Assembly (NCBI GenBank): GCA_029891385.1
Contig: CM057233.1
Coordinates: forward strand, 9,675,460-9,739,459
Length of the DNA stretch: 64,000 nt
Source: Erythroxylum novogranatense
Taxonomy: Eukaryota > Streptophyta > Magnoliopsida > Malpighiales > Erythroxylaceae
Direction of reading: 5' to 3'
Shown here piece by piece: positions 23,852 to 34,933 of the stretch (positions are counted from its first letter, which is position 1; each line of letters starts with the position of its first letter). The notes below the pieces were generated by a model. It saw nothing but the letters and a program-made list of their open reading frames with translations, had not been told where the DNA came from and did no database searches. Position numbers and translations under genes: made by a program.

Positions 23852-26800
23852 TTACTCGGTGGGAATTCTCTCTATCTGGACATCACCTCGTCTAATGATC
23901 TCCCTAATCAGATGATATATGCGGAGTACGTGTTTGGATCGTTGATGAGACCTTGGTTCCTTCGCCATGTTAATAGCCCCATTATTGTCACAATACAAAT
24001 CGTATGGGCCCATCACACTAGGAACCACACCAAGTTCAAGAATGAACTTCGATCCAAACCGCTTCCTTTCATGGGCGTCGAAGCGGCAATGTACTCGCCT
24101 CGGTTGTTGAATCGGCAATCGTCTCTTGTTTGAACTCTTCCAACCGACCGCCTACCGCTCAGTGTGAATATGTAACTTGATTGGGATTTAGAATCATCCT
24201 TATCGATTGAAAAGCGGCATCAGATACCCGCCATTTTGAGATCTCCATCTCCATATATCAAGAAAACATCCTTAGTCCTTCACAAGTACTTGAGGATATT
24301 CTTGACACCACCCAAAGGACCTCACCAGATCCGATTGGTATCTCGTCAGAACACTTAGAGCATATGATACATCAGGTCTCGTACATAGCATTGCATACAT
24401 GATAAATCCTACCGCAGATGCATACGGGATCATATTCATGCGCATCCTCTCATCTTGTGTCTTAGGACACATAGACTTCGAGAGCATTATCCCATGAGTC
24501 ACGGGAAAGTACCCTCTCTTGGATTGTTCCATGCTAAACCTTTTTAACATCTTGTCTATGTACGTTGATTGTGAAAGACCAAGTAACCTTTTTGATCTAT
24601 CTCTATAAATCTTTATCCCAAGGATATAAGTTGCTTTACCAAGGTCTTTCATGGCAAATTGTTTGGACAACCAAATCTTAACCAATTGTAGCATAGAGAC
24701 ATCGTTTCCTAGTAATAATATGTCATCTACATATAGCACAAGGAATACGATTGCAGTCCCACTAACCTTCTTATACACACAGTGTTCATCTGGATTTTGT
24801 GAGAAACCAAACTCTTTGATTACCTCATCAAAACAGATATTCCAACTCCTGGATGCTTGTTTTAATCCATAGATGGATTTCTGAAGCTTGCATACCTTTT
24901 TGCCATCATAGGATATGAAGCTCTCAGGTTGTGTCATATACACATCCTCAGCTAGATTTCCATTTAGGAAAGTTGTCTTCACATCCATTTGACATATCTC
25001 ATAATCATAATGAGTGGCAATGGCTAGGAGTATCCTAATGGATTTAAGCATTGCTACTGGGCTGAAGGTCTCGTCGTAGTCAACTCCTTGTCTTTGACGA
25101 AAACCTTTAGCCACAAGCCTTGCTTTATAGGTAATCACATTACCATCTATGTCAGTTTTCTTTTTGAAAACTTATTTACACCCTATGGGTTTTATTCCTT
25201 CGGGTGCCTCAACCAAAGTCCATACTTGGTTTTCATACATGGAATCCATTTTAGATTTTATGGCATGAAGCCATTTCTCAGACTCTGAACTCTTCAGAAC
25301 CTCTTCATAGGTGGTAGGCTCATTATCTTTTATGAGCAATACGTCATTCTGCTCATTCACGAGAAATCCATATCTCTCGGGAATAGAGCGTATCCTACGT
25401 GACCTACGAATTTCGTGTGTTGTAGAAGGTTGAACTGTTACTTCATCTGTATGAGTCACAGTTTCAGGTTCAGGCAGTTGATCTACGTCTGTTCAAGCAT
25501 CTTGAACTTCTTCAAGTTCAATTTTGCTCCCACTGTCTTCTTGTAAAAGAAACTCTTTCTCTAAAAAGACAGCATGCTTTGAAACAAACACCTTTTGTTC
25601 CTCAACAAAGTAGAATTGATATCCCATTGTTTCTTTAGGATATCCTACAAACAAACACTTGTCAGACTTTGCATCAAGTTTATCTGACTGTATCCGCTTC
25701 ACATAAGCAGGACAACCCCAAACTTTCAAATGAGTAAGATAGGGTCTTTTGTTAGTCCACATCTCATATGGAGTAACATCAACTGTCTTTGATGGAACTC
25801 TATTTAGCAAGTAAACAGCTGTCTCGAGTGCATACCCCCAAAAGGATTTTGGTAACTTTGCAAGGCCCATCATCGATCGTACCATGTCTAATAAGGTTCG
25901 ATTTCTCCTTTCTGCCACACCATTATGCTGTGGTGTGTACGGAGGAGTCCATTGAGATAAAATCCCATTATCTCTGAGATAATCCAAAAATTGTTGGTCT
26001 AAGTATTCCCCACAACGATCGGATCGTAATGTTTTGATACTTTTCCCAAGTTAGTTTTCTACTTCATTTCTGAATTGTTTAAACTTTTCAAATGCTTCAG
26101 ATTTGTATCTCATCAGATACAAGTACCCATATCGAGAATAATCATCGATAAAGGTAATGAAGTAAAGACAACCACTTCTAGCATGGATGGACATCGGACC
26201 ACATACATCTGAATGTATTAGGTCTAATACTCCAATCGCTCGTTCACCCTTTCCCTTAAAGGGTAACTTAGTCATCTTGCCTAATAAACAAGATTCACAT
26301 GTGTCATATGATTCATAATCAAATGACCATATACTTCCACTCTTATGGAGCTTAGCTATGCGTCTCTCATTTATATGGCCAAGGCGACAATGCCATAAGT
26401 ACGTTGATTTTAAATTATCTCGTTTATGTCTTTTCGTGTCATTGACATTCATAATTGGATGTGACATATCTAATATGTAAATTCTATTGTATAATGTACC
26501 AGTACCATAGAGCATTTCATTCAAACTAATAGAACAACCATTGTTACTAAAAGTCAAATGGAAACCAGCTCTATTTAAACAAGAAACAGACAATATTTTC
26601 TTTATTAAAACAGGTACAAAATAGCATTCATCCAGTTTAATTAAAAGCCCACTGGGGAGTGACAAAAAATAAGTGCCTACGGCTAATGCAGCAACTCTTG
26701 CTCCATTTCCTACACGCAGGTCTACTTCTCCCTTCATGAGCTGTCTACTGTCCATGATGCCCTGCATATCATTGCATATGTGTGAGCCACAACCGGTATC

Positions 26801-27685
26801 TAATACCCATATGTTATGATCAGAAACAGTATTAACCTCAATGACAAACATACCTAAAGTAGCTGAGGCATCTGATGCCTTCTTCTGCTTCAATTCTTCC
26901 AGATAGACTTTACAGTTCTGCTTCCAGTGGCCAATCTTGCCACAATAGAAACAAGTTCCTTTTGGTGCAGTTTCTTTGGTTTTCTTATTGGCTGCACTTC
27001 CTTTTGGTTTCTTAGACCTTTTCTTCTTTAGATTCTTTTTCTTTGAACCAGAAGAAGAAGAGGCCACCATAAGCACTTGCTTGCTATCCTTCTTGATAGC
27101 TTGCTCTGCTGTCTTGAACAGATTGATCAACTCAAGGATTGTTGTGGATATTTGGTTCATCCGATAGTTTAACACAAATTGTGAATAACTATCAGACAAT
27201 CCAACTAGAATTAAGTCAACACTTAATTCATAATCCATAACAAAACCTAAGACAACCAACCTCTCAATATACCCATTCATCTTCAATGCATACTGCACTG
27301 CAGATGAACCTAGAGTCATCTTAGTAGTGAAGAGTAGCCTCGAGGTCTCGAACCTTTCAGACCGAGCTTACTCATCGAAAAGCTCCCTAAGATGAAACAC
27401 TATGGTATTAGCATCCATAGACTCGTCGCCGCTTCGCAGCCTCCGTGACATCGAGGCTAGCATAATGCAGGTAGCCATGTCACTGTCTTTGAGATGCTTA
27501 CGACAAACTTTCTGATCCTCATCAGAAGCATCAACAGCAGGTGGATCATGAAGTGGAACATCGAGGACATAACCCAATTCCTCAGATCTGAGAACAATTC
27601 TCAGATTTCTCAGCCAATCTAGAAAGTTGGGTCCAGTTAATTTGTTCGAATCCATTAGTGAGCGCAAGTTCACACTGGAAGTCAT
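23852..27685 (-). pseudogene. Gag-pol polyprotein of copia element B, inactivated by stops
   Basis: From the ATG at 27685 the frame runs leftward about 3.3 kb without an indel and is broken only by four stop codons: TAA 27368-27370, TAA 26051-26053, TGA 25493-25495 and TAA 25172-25174. Gag is at 27685 to about 26960, with the knuckle CFYCGKIGHWKQNC near 26915-26956. Protease LDTGCGSHIC is near 26774-26803. Pre-integrase HCRLGH is near 26390. The integrase holds HSDVCGP and HNGVAERRNR. The reverse transcriptase has YVDD near 24723-24737. Past about 24350 the RNase H part is frameshifted, and a last open piece ends at 23852. The gag start is closely BARE/Angela-like. It is not functional as it stands. 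Confidence 0.93.
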
Positions 27686-27867
27686 CTTCAATAACCTATA
27701 GGGAAAAAGAGAAAGAATGTTAGAATAGAATTACATGCATGATCATAAGGACTTGCATGACTTGCATATGGCTCCTACTAGTTTCAAAGCATTCATAACC
27801 CTCATTACAAATCCAAGAAACATTATGACAAAATGTCCTAGTGGGTCGATATCCGATATTACTAAAA

Positions 27868-28262
27868 TGACCTTGGGTTTACCCAACAAGCCACCTTAGG
27901 TCAATCGGTAGGTATCAGTCATACCAATTGCATCATAGATATCCGACATTACTAAAAATGACCTTAGGTTTACCCAACAAGCCACCTTAGATCAATCGGC
28001 AGGTATCGGTCATACCAGTTACATCATAGGTGCAATTATCGACTAGTGCTATCAACTCGTGATGTATGCACACACATTGGGTTATCGACTCTTGATGCGC
28101 GTACATCTGATGTACACTACCTAATTTCGCTTCTGTCTACGTTGACCTTAAGTTTACTCAACAAATCAATGCTTCTAGTGAAAACCGACCCATTAATCCG
28201 AAAATCTTATTTCTATGGTTCAAACATATCCGTATAGAGTGAGCTTGGGTTTACCCAACAAC
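27868..28262. repeat. Direct repeats in the copia B leader
   Basis: Four copies of a TGACCTTGGGTTTACCCAAC-type word occur at 27868, 27959, 28142 and 28241, matching the series in element A. The first two are full units with a period of 91 bp. Confidence 0.8.
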
Positions 28263-28474
28263 CCGAACTCTATAAGAACTCTGATTTTCTCCATATTAAT
28301 GGAAGGCGTTAGTTTTCATATTATGTGTGAGGGTTTTCAAACTCTGGTCTCATCTTCTTCTTCTCCAAGCTGTAGGATTATAGTCACCATGACTATATGG
28401 AATGATTTAGGGCATTTCATCAATCACATTGAATCTATCCCTAAAATCATCCATCATCCTACCTTTGCATGTAT

Positions 28475-28690
28475 TAGTCGACTTGTGCATTTGTTAGTCG
28501 ACTACTTTTGACTACTGTGCATGAGCTAGTCGATTGGTGCATGTGCTAGTCGACTACTTTTGACTACTGTGCACGAGCTAGTCAACTGATGCATGTGCTA
28601 GTCGACTACTGCATGTGTTAGTCGACGTGCGCATGCAGTTGGTGATCGTGATACGCGATAATGATGCGTATGTGCTAGTCGACTACTTTT
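28475..28690. repeat. Array of TAGTCGAC palindromic words in the copia B leader
   Basis: About eight copies of TAGTCGAC or one-base variants lie in 215 bp, several extended to the palindrome TAGTCGACTA, with spacers rich in GTGCATG. The array begins at the place homologous to the AAGTCGACTT array of element A, directly after a shared CATCC.ACCT.TGCATG stretch. The two arrays share the GTCGAC core but differ in the outer bases. Confidence 0.85.
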
Positions 28691-29796
28691 TGGCATGCTC
28701 TCTAATCGGCTAATTTCTCAATCCATGTAGTTCAAATTCACAATACCAAGTGTAATATACTCTACTTTGATGTACCAATGAAACACTTTCATTGTATCAT
28801 GCTTACCATATATAGTCATACTATACATGAAATACTTGAAATCGATGAATACACTACTATTCACTTAGATTTCTAAATAATTTTGCGAATATCAAACTAT
28901 CACCCTAAGTATCTCTAGGTAGTCTACACTTTATCAAGACTACTTTGGCATTGGTCACAAAACTTGTGACGGCCAAAACAATCAAGACAACGAAATACAC
29001 TAACGAGACGCTAATGTGACATATTTGACATCCGAAAATTTTTTGGAAACCCAATTTCAAAAAAATCATTTTGGAAAGCATACAAAATCAATGTAACATA
29101 TTTTTAATCACATTAAAAATGATCCAAGGCATTGGAATTGAGAAATACACAATCAAACATTCCAAACAAAACAGCTCCAGCAACTTTCTCAAAACTGCCA
29201 AGCTCTGTCTTTTGCTTGAAAAACTCATTGAAACAATTTCAATAAATTCTGAGAAAATTCAAGAGGTTACAACATGTTCAGAACATGCTCCATGAATGTT
29301 TTCAGGATTTATTTCCAAAAAAAACTCAACCAACCTCAGCAACAAAGCCAATGTAGAATCTGTGTTCCTCAACACAGTTATTCCCAGCAACACACAATAA
29401 ATTCTCAAATAAATAGTAAATCACCACGAAAACATTTTCCATCCTCATAGACATTCATAAACATCTTAGAGACATGTAGGTGAAAGAAGATCCAAAAAAA
29501 AATTTTCTATAATTTATTCTCGAATTTATAAACATGCTTGTTCAAGGAATGTGCACAAAGACAGCAACCAGAACATTAGGGAATAAATTAGCAAAACCAT
29601 ATCAAATCACATTGATAAATTCTGGTCTTCCACAGAAATATTCAAAAACATCTTATGAGTATATCTGAGTAAGAAAATTTCGAAAACAATTTTGCCATAC
29701 TAATTTTAAATTTAACACAGTCAACATGCATCATCGTCACAACCAATAGGCAGCTCCAACCTTGTTATGATTTATTCGTTATATACGACACAAGTG
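28691..29796. other. Untranslated leader of copia B, no gene
   Basis: The 1.1 kb between the palindrome array and the primer site aligns with 4235-5345 of element A and has no credible ORF. It is the distal part of a leader of about 2.1 kb. Confidence 0.7.
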
Positions 29797-29808
29797 GCTC
29801 TGATACCA
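29797..29808 (-). other. Primer-binding site of copia B (initiator tRNA-Met)
   Basis: The transcript-sense sequence TGGTATCAGAGC lies one base inside the 5' LTR end. It is the perfect standard initiator tRNA-Met site of plant LTR retrotransposons. Confidence 0.93.
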
Positions 29809-29809
29809 C

Positions 29810-30379
29810 TGTAGGAAAATCCCGATGTGTGCATCACATGCACACGGTGCGGAAAACAAAAATTTTTGTTCCGGGACCTTCCCGAAAGCCAGGATCCATG
29901 TGTCTATATAACAAACTCAAACCATAACGGCCAAAGGAGACCGTCTCTAACAGTATCCACGCAGAGATCGGAGAACCTAACCGGGGCAAACCCTTTGACC
30001 CGAGAATAGCTAGAACAAAGTAAAGACTGCTAGATCTTACCTTTGTTCTTGGAGAGCTTGGAATCAACGATGAGAAGAAGGAGGATGAAGCTTGGAGATG
30101 ATGAAGATCGTTGATGGAGAGCTTAAGAAGAAGAACTCTTTGATTTTCTTCTTATATATATATATATAAGCCTTTGATTTTCAAGAACCATCTTAAAAAC
30201 CCACGAAATCAACTCTTCTCATATCTTTATTAGCCTTTTGTCTCTAACCATTAAATGCATTAAAAGCTAATGGTGGAGGTCCATCCACGTTAGCCTTTAT
30301 ATATATATATATATAGATATAAAGTTAAAAGAATAAACCTCCTTCCTCTCCTTCCACGATATATATATATATATGTATG

Positions 30380-30474
<95 letters not shown>

Positions 30475-31761
30475 TCTTTAATTAATTAATAATATATATA
30501 TATGTATATAAATTCTGAAGTGGTCCAGTCATACTGGGGTCGGTCCTACTGGCCTATTGGGTCCTGGTATGGAAAAACCACCGGAAACTTTTTCAGCAAT
30601 ATCGATGTCGCGATCTTATCGGGACATATCTCGATCTCATCGGGATCCATTTAATCCTATTGCTCTCCATGTATTGGATCTCTATCCAAAACTATTTTAC
30701 GAATTCTCCAAGTCACTCTTATGCGTGTGACCCATTAGGTTCCCGGTTATGCTGGCCACTTAGATTAACACTTAATCTGAGCAAGTCATGAGCGGTATCT
30801 AGCAACACATCATGACCCCCAATTGACCGGAAAGTAATTGGTTTGACGAATGAACATATATTCATCATGAACCATATCACTAACCTTTTCATGAGACAAT
30901 AATTATGCAATTCGTCCTTTCACCATGCTATACCCCACTTGGTTATGAGTATGGGCAAAGTGTCAACTCACTAGAATGACTACGCCAAATCTAGTCCAAG
31001 TGATATCGCCTATCCTGGGACTCATTACTTTATATGTCACCAAGACACTCTTCATGACATATGTACTCCGGCCAGAGATTTCCAAGTAATGACCCTGACA
31101 AGAGGTCATGGGTATCATCTTCTGCTATCACAGAAGTGGTGAATCCTCTATTGGCCACTCAATTACCTTCGAATACCTCAAGCTGTATCCAATCACCACC
31201 CTACGAGTGACCTATGTAAGGCAACAAGGAATGGATTCAAAGCATAGAATCAGTATCCAAGATATCCTTGAGTACCTCAAGTCTAAGGATATTTGCACCA
31301 TTGCTATGATGAGATTATCACTGACATTAGAATAGGACATCCATGTGATGATCTCATAGCAGGTCATCCAATGTACTTACTACCTCTAGTAAGCATTCAC
31401 ATCTCAACCCTAAATATCTCATATTTACAGCTTCGAGATCCATCGCTGATCAAATCAAGGAGCTTGAGATGTGCTAGTCTCCGGATTACCAATGTCCAGC
31501 CAGAATCCTACGACTAGGATAATTTAGATACTGACATAATTACACATGATAGGAATCTCAGTAGTATGATCACATCATAATTTCCTTCATGCTATGTCAT
31601 ATATCATGGACTTCATCAATTTGCTTATTGATCAATATCAATTCATAAATAATGAACAGCAAAGTAATGAAATATGCTTTTCTTTATTTATTCATAAAGA
31701 ATGTACACAAATATGTACAAAACGCGCTAAAGGCGATTGCCTTTAGGGCACTATTCTAACA
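29810..31761 (-). repeat. 5' LTR of copia element B
   Basis: It is 1952 bp and carries a long interrupted AT microsatellite (about 30293-30475) that accounts for much of the length difference from the left LTR. It ends GGGCACTATTCTAACA on the plus strand and is followed by the AACAC duplication. Confidence 0.93.
30293..30475. repeat. Interrupted (AT)n microsatellite inside the LTR
   Basis: Runs of TATATA broken by single TG or TA steps fill about 180 bp. Length is likely to vary between individuals and be hard to assemble. Confidence 0.85.
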
Positions 31762-32596
31762 AACACAAATATCATAATACCCAAACAATTTCATTAACAT
31801 AAAAAACAAATAGGCCACAATGATTCAAGATTCAATCCCCAAATGAACATCGTTAACAATATGTTCAACATTATCAAACCCAAGTTGTACATCAAGATGA
31901 AGTAAATAAACAAGAGAAAGTAGAAATGAACTTGAAATGGCTAGGTTGGGGTGGTTGGGCAGTTGTTGTAGATGCTCCTCTTCCCTTCTCTCCTTCTTCT
32001 TTCTTCCTTGTTTTCTTTCTCAAGATGGAAAATGGAGGCTCCTTTTTGTATAGTTCTTTCTCTTCTATTTATATATTTTTCCATTTAAGGCAAACAATAA
32101 GATTTACTTAGGCCCAAAAGTTTGAAATATCCCTCGAAAAATTGCCTTTTAGAAGTTGATTTGCGCTTGTTGTTGCGCAGGCCATGATCATGGCCCATAG
32201 TGCCACGATCATGGCCCATAGTGCCACGATTGTGGCACTTAATTTTGTTCTCCATCATGATCATGGCAGATGGGGCCATAATCGTGACCCTGGATCTTAC
32301 TCTGAGTTTCCTTCGAATTCTCTCCGTTCTTTGATAATTGATCTGAAACACTAACAAACACATCAAGGCATGTCGAACATATAATATTAAAGCTTAATAA
32401 CATGCTCTAACCCACAAAATACTCAAAACAAAAAATATCTAACCAACTAACACAATTCTAAAGATGTATGAATTAATTAATTGACTACTAAAAACATACT
32501 AAAATGCCTACAAAAACATCATACAACCTACAACTATCAAATCTTAATCGAAAAAGAATCTTTTTAGATCAAATGAATTCACAACTATATATTTAA
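31762..32596. other. Right half of an unidentified insertion in the LINE
   Basis: This is the continuation of 21336-21979 beyond element B. It has no credible coding region. It contains a block of palindromic words (32180-32240) of the sort seen in some plant LTRs. The outer boundaries with the LINE are estimated from where LINE-like translation stops and resumes, so they may be off by tens of bases. Confidence 0.45.
32180..32240. repeat. Palindromic words GGCCATGATCATGGCC and variants
   Basis: A perfect 16-bp palindrome at 32180-32195 is followed by near-copies joined by CCATAGTGCCACGATC, and a further ATGATCATGG lies at 32257. Each variant keeps partial dyad symmetry. Confidence 0.7.
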
Positions 32597-33475
32597 AAGT
32601 GAAAGTCTTTGGGCAATAACAATTAAAGATAGCTACTCTTGGTTCTTTAACCAAATTCTCAAGTTGAGGAAAGAAGTACAACAACATGTCACATGTAAAG
32701 TAAGGGAAAAGGATAGAATCTCTTTATGGCATGACAAATGGATTGGTCAAAAGGCTCTAATTCATAATCAGGTGGCAAGGGATTCACTGGTTAGGTTCTC
32801 AAAGAAAGCCAAGATTTAAGAATTAATTCAAAATGGCAGCTGATCTCTTTCCTTAGATGTGCCAAGATTTCTATCAATTCCTTAATACATATACCATAGA
32901 GAGGAAGACTTTTACTTATGGAATGGATTATTTGTATAAGAAATTATTAACAGAAAAGAAAAAGAGCTAATAAATGGGGCAGGTATAAGAATAGGGTGGT
33001 AAACTTGTTTGGAGCAAGGTTTTTAACCGAAAGCCTGTTTTTTACGTTGGCTAGTTATGTTGAATAAACTTAGCACTATGGATAAACTGAAGTTTCTATC
33101 CTTTTCTAAACATTGTATACTTTGCAACATAGAGGAGGATAATAGAAATCATCTATTTTTAAGTGCAATTTCTCTAAAGAGATGTGGCATAGAATTTCTA
33201 TTCTATGTGCCCTAGTTTTAGCCATAACTGTTTAACAAATATCTTATAAGAGATATATCAACTGCTTATCTCCAAACATGGTAAAGAAATTTTTATGGTG
33301 GCAATAACAACTTGTCTTCAAGAGATTTGGAAAGAGAGAAACAATAGAAGGTTGGTAGAGAAATTTAGATGCTTAAGCTCTCTTATTGAACTCACAATTG
33401 CAAATGTAAGAGAACATCTGATTATCAATAAGTTGGAAAAACATTATAGTAGAAGGCTAGATTACTCTTAGATAA
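32597..33475 (+). pseudogene. LINE remnant, 3' part of the split copy (zinc-binding C-terminus)
   Basis: The plus strand encodes SYSWFFNQILKLRKEV, then a DRISLWHDKWIG block, then a zinc-binding stretch around HCILCNIEEDNRNHLFL, and finally EIWKERNNRRLVEKF before a stop near 33474. This is the order of a plant LINE polyprotein after the reverse transcriptase, and it continues the part at 20560-21335. Several stops and frameshifts are present. No clear poly(A) tail follows. Confidence 0.75.
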
Positions 33476-34111
33476 TATAATATTTTCTTGATGGGGTTGA
33501 TAATAATTGAAAAGAAGATCAAATTGATCATCCACAGTTTATGGACTATCATTTGTTTAGGTGACATATGGGAAACAATATTGTGGAACAGTAGTAGGGC
33601 ATTTATATGCATAGGACCTACTTTCTAAGCAACTATAATAGATCTATCACAATAATCTCTCCGAGAAGGTAATGAAGTAATATATTAGAAAGGAAGAAGA
33701 CCCACCTGTAGAGATTAATGAAGGAAGCATCTCAAAGCAACACAACCAGTTCCCCAGTATTCAATGAGAAGTTAGTAACAAATACTGAGCTTTACAGAAG
33801 AATCAAAGAGTTCTGACCTCTTACCTAAACTATATGCAATTCTTCTCCCCTAGAATTGGAACAATAACCAAGTGTCTCCATCAGAGTCTCGAAGCCTCCA
33901 AAGATGCCAACCCTAATTGGGTAACACTTTGAAGATGCGATAAAGGTCTGGAGGGACTTTACCCTCGTTATAAAAATGGTCGACTCAAATGCTTCAATTG
34001 GTTCCAACGTCGCCGTTTTCTTGTTATTGTAATGTTTTAAACAACTTCATTTTGAATAGTTTATAGGAGAGCCCACTCTCCACTACTATACACTTATACC
34101 TCCTCACTAGG
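33476..34111. other. Stretch without a recognised gene between LINE and Helitron remnants
   Basis: No family-like coding sequence is visible. The sequence TCTCCACTACTATACAC at 34076 resembles a plant Helitron 5' end in wording, but the preceding base is not the A expected at a Helitron insertion site, so no boundary is claimed. Confidence 0.4.
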
Positions 34112-34809
34112 TTATTGGAAAACGTCTTCCCTGACCTAAGCTTATATTCATCCGACCTATACCAGATGATAAACAGATGCGTGCTATGTCTAACAAATAG
34201 TTGTGTTGATGAAATTAATGATATCATGATTCAAAAATTAGCAGGAAATATGCATTCATATGTGAGTTTTGACAAGACGGTTGATCGAAGACATCAAGCT
34301 GATTATCAAGATTTCCTCAATTCTTTGAATCCTAAAGGCCTACCTCCACATAAGCTTTTGCTGCAAAAAGGCTCTCCAATTATGCTTCTCAAAAATTTAA
34401 ATCCAACTGAGGGATTATGCAATGGAACAAGGTTGATATGCAGACAACTAAAAGATCATACAATTTCAGCTGAAATTGTTTTTGAAACTCACAAAGGAAA
34501 ATTCATTTTTATACCTAAGATTCCTTTGCAATCTTCGGAGAACGAAAAAATGGAATTCCTTTCATCAGAACAAAATTTCCAATTCGTCTGTGTTTTGCAA
34601 TGACCATAAACAAATCCCAAGGTCAAACACTTGATCATGTAGGAATTTATTTCTGTCAACCTGTATTCTCATATGGATTGCTATATGTGGCTTTGTCAAG
34701 GGCTCAAAGTCCTAAATCAGTTAAAGTTCTTATTATTCCTGGAACTTTTGAATCTTTAAACTTTGAAAAAAAACAAGGAATATTGTTTTCTGAGAAAATT
34801 TTCAATTAG
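34112..34809 (+). pseudogene. Helitron helicase, C-terminal remnant with a frameshift
   Basis: Two overlapping frames encode the end of a Pif1-like Helitron helicase. The first (to about 34555) has a CVDEINDIMIQKLAG block and LLLQKGSPIMLLKNLNP followed by GLCNGTRL. The second has [18 protein letters not shown], then LYVALSRAQ (helicase motif VI) and ends at 34809. A one-base shift near 34540-34555 separates them. The Rep nuclease domain and helicase motifs I-IV are absent upstream, so only a 5'-truncated piece remains. An RPA-like gene follows 125 bp downstream, an arrangement known from plant Helitrons. Confidence 0.88.
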
Positions 34810-34933
34810 TCAAATTATAAAACATCAAATTTCCTCAAAGGTATATTACTTGTTTGTTTTCTCAGTTCACATAATTCAATTGTATATGAATAATTATTTA
34901 TCTTCGGTTGACCATCCAACATTTTCTTTCAGC

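Larger units (their letters stand above)
21980..31761 (-). mobile_element. Full-length Ty1-copia element B, Angela lineage (9.8 kb)
   Basis: Both LTRs are present (21980-23741 and 29810-31761) and the element is flanked by an exact 5-bp target duplication, AACAC, at 21975-21979 and 31762-31766. It reads on the minus strand. Its LTR, read in transcript sense, starts TGTTAGAATAGTGCCC, close to the Angela/BARE LTR start, and the 1.8-1.95 kb LTR length fits. The primer site is at 29797-29808 and the purine tract next to 23742. Gag, CCHC, protease, integrase, reverse transcriptase and RNase H follow in copia order. In-frame stops make it non-autonomous now. It sits inside another insertion, which sits inside a LINE. 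Confidence 0.95.
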
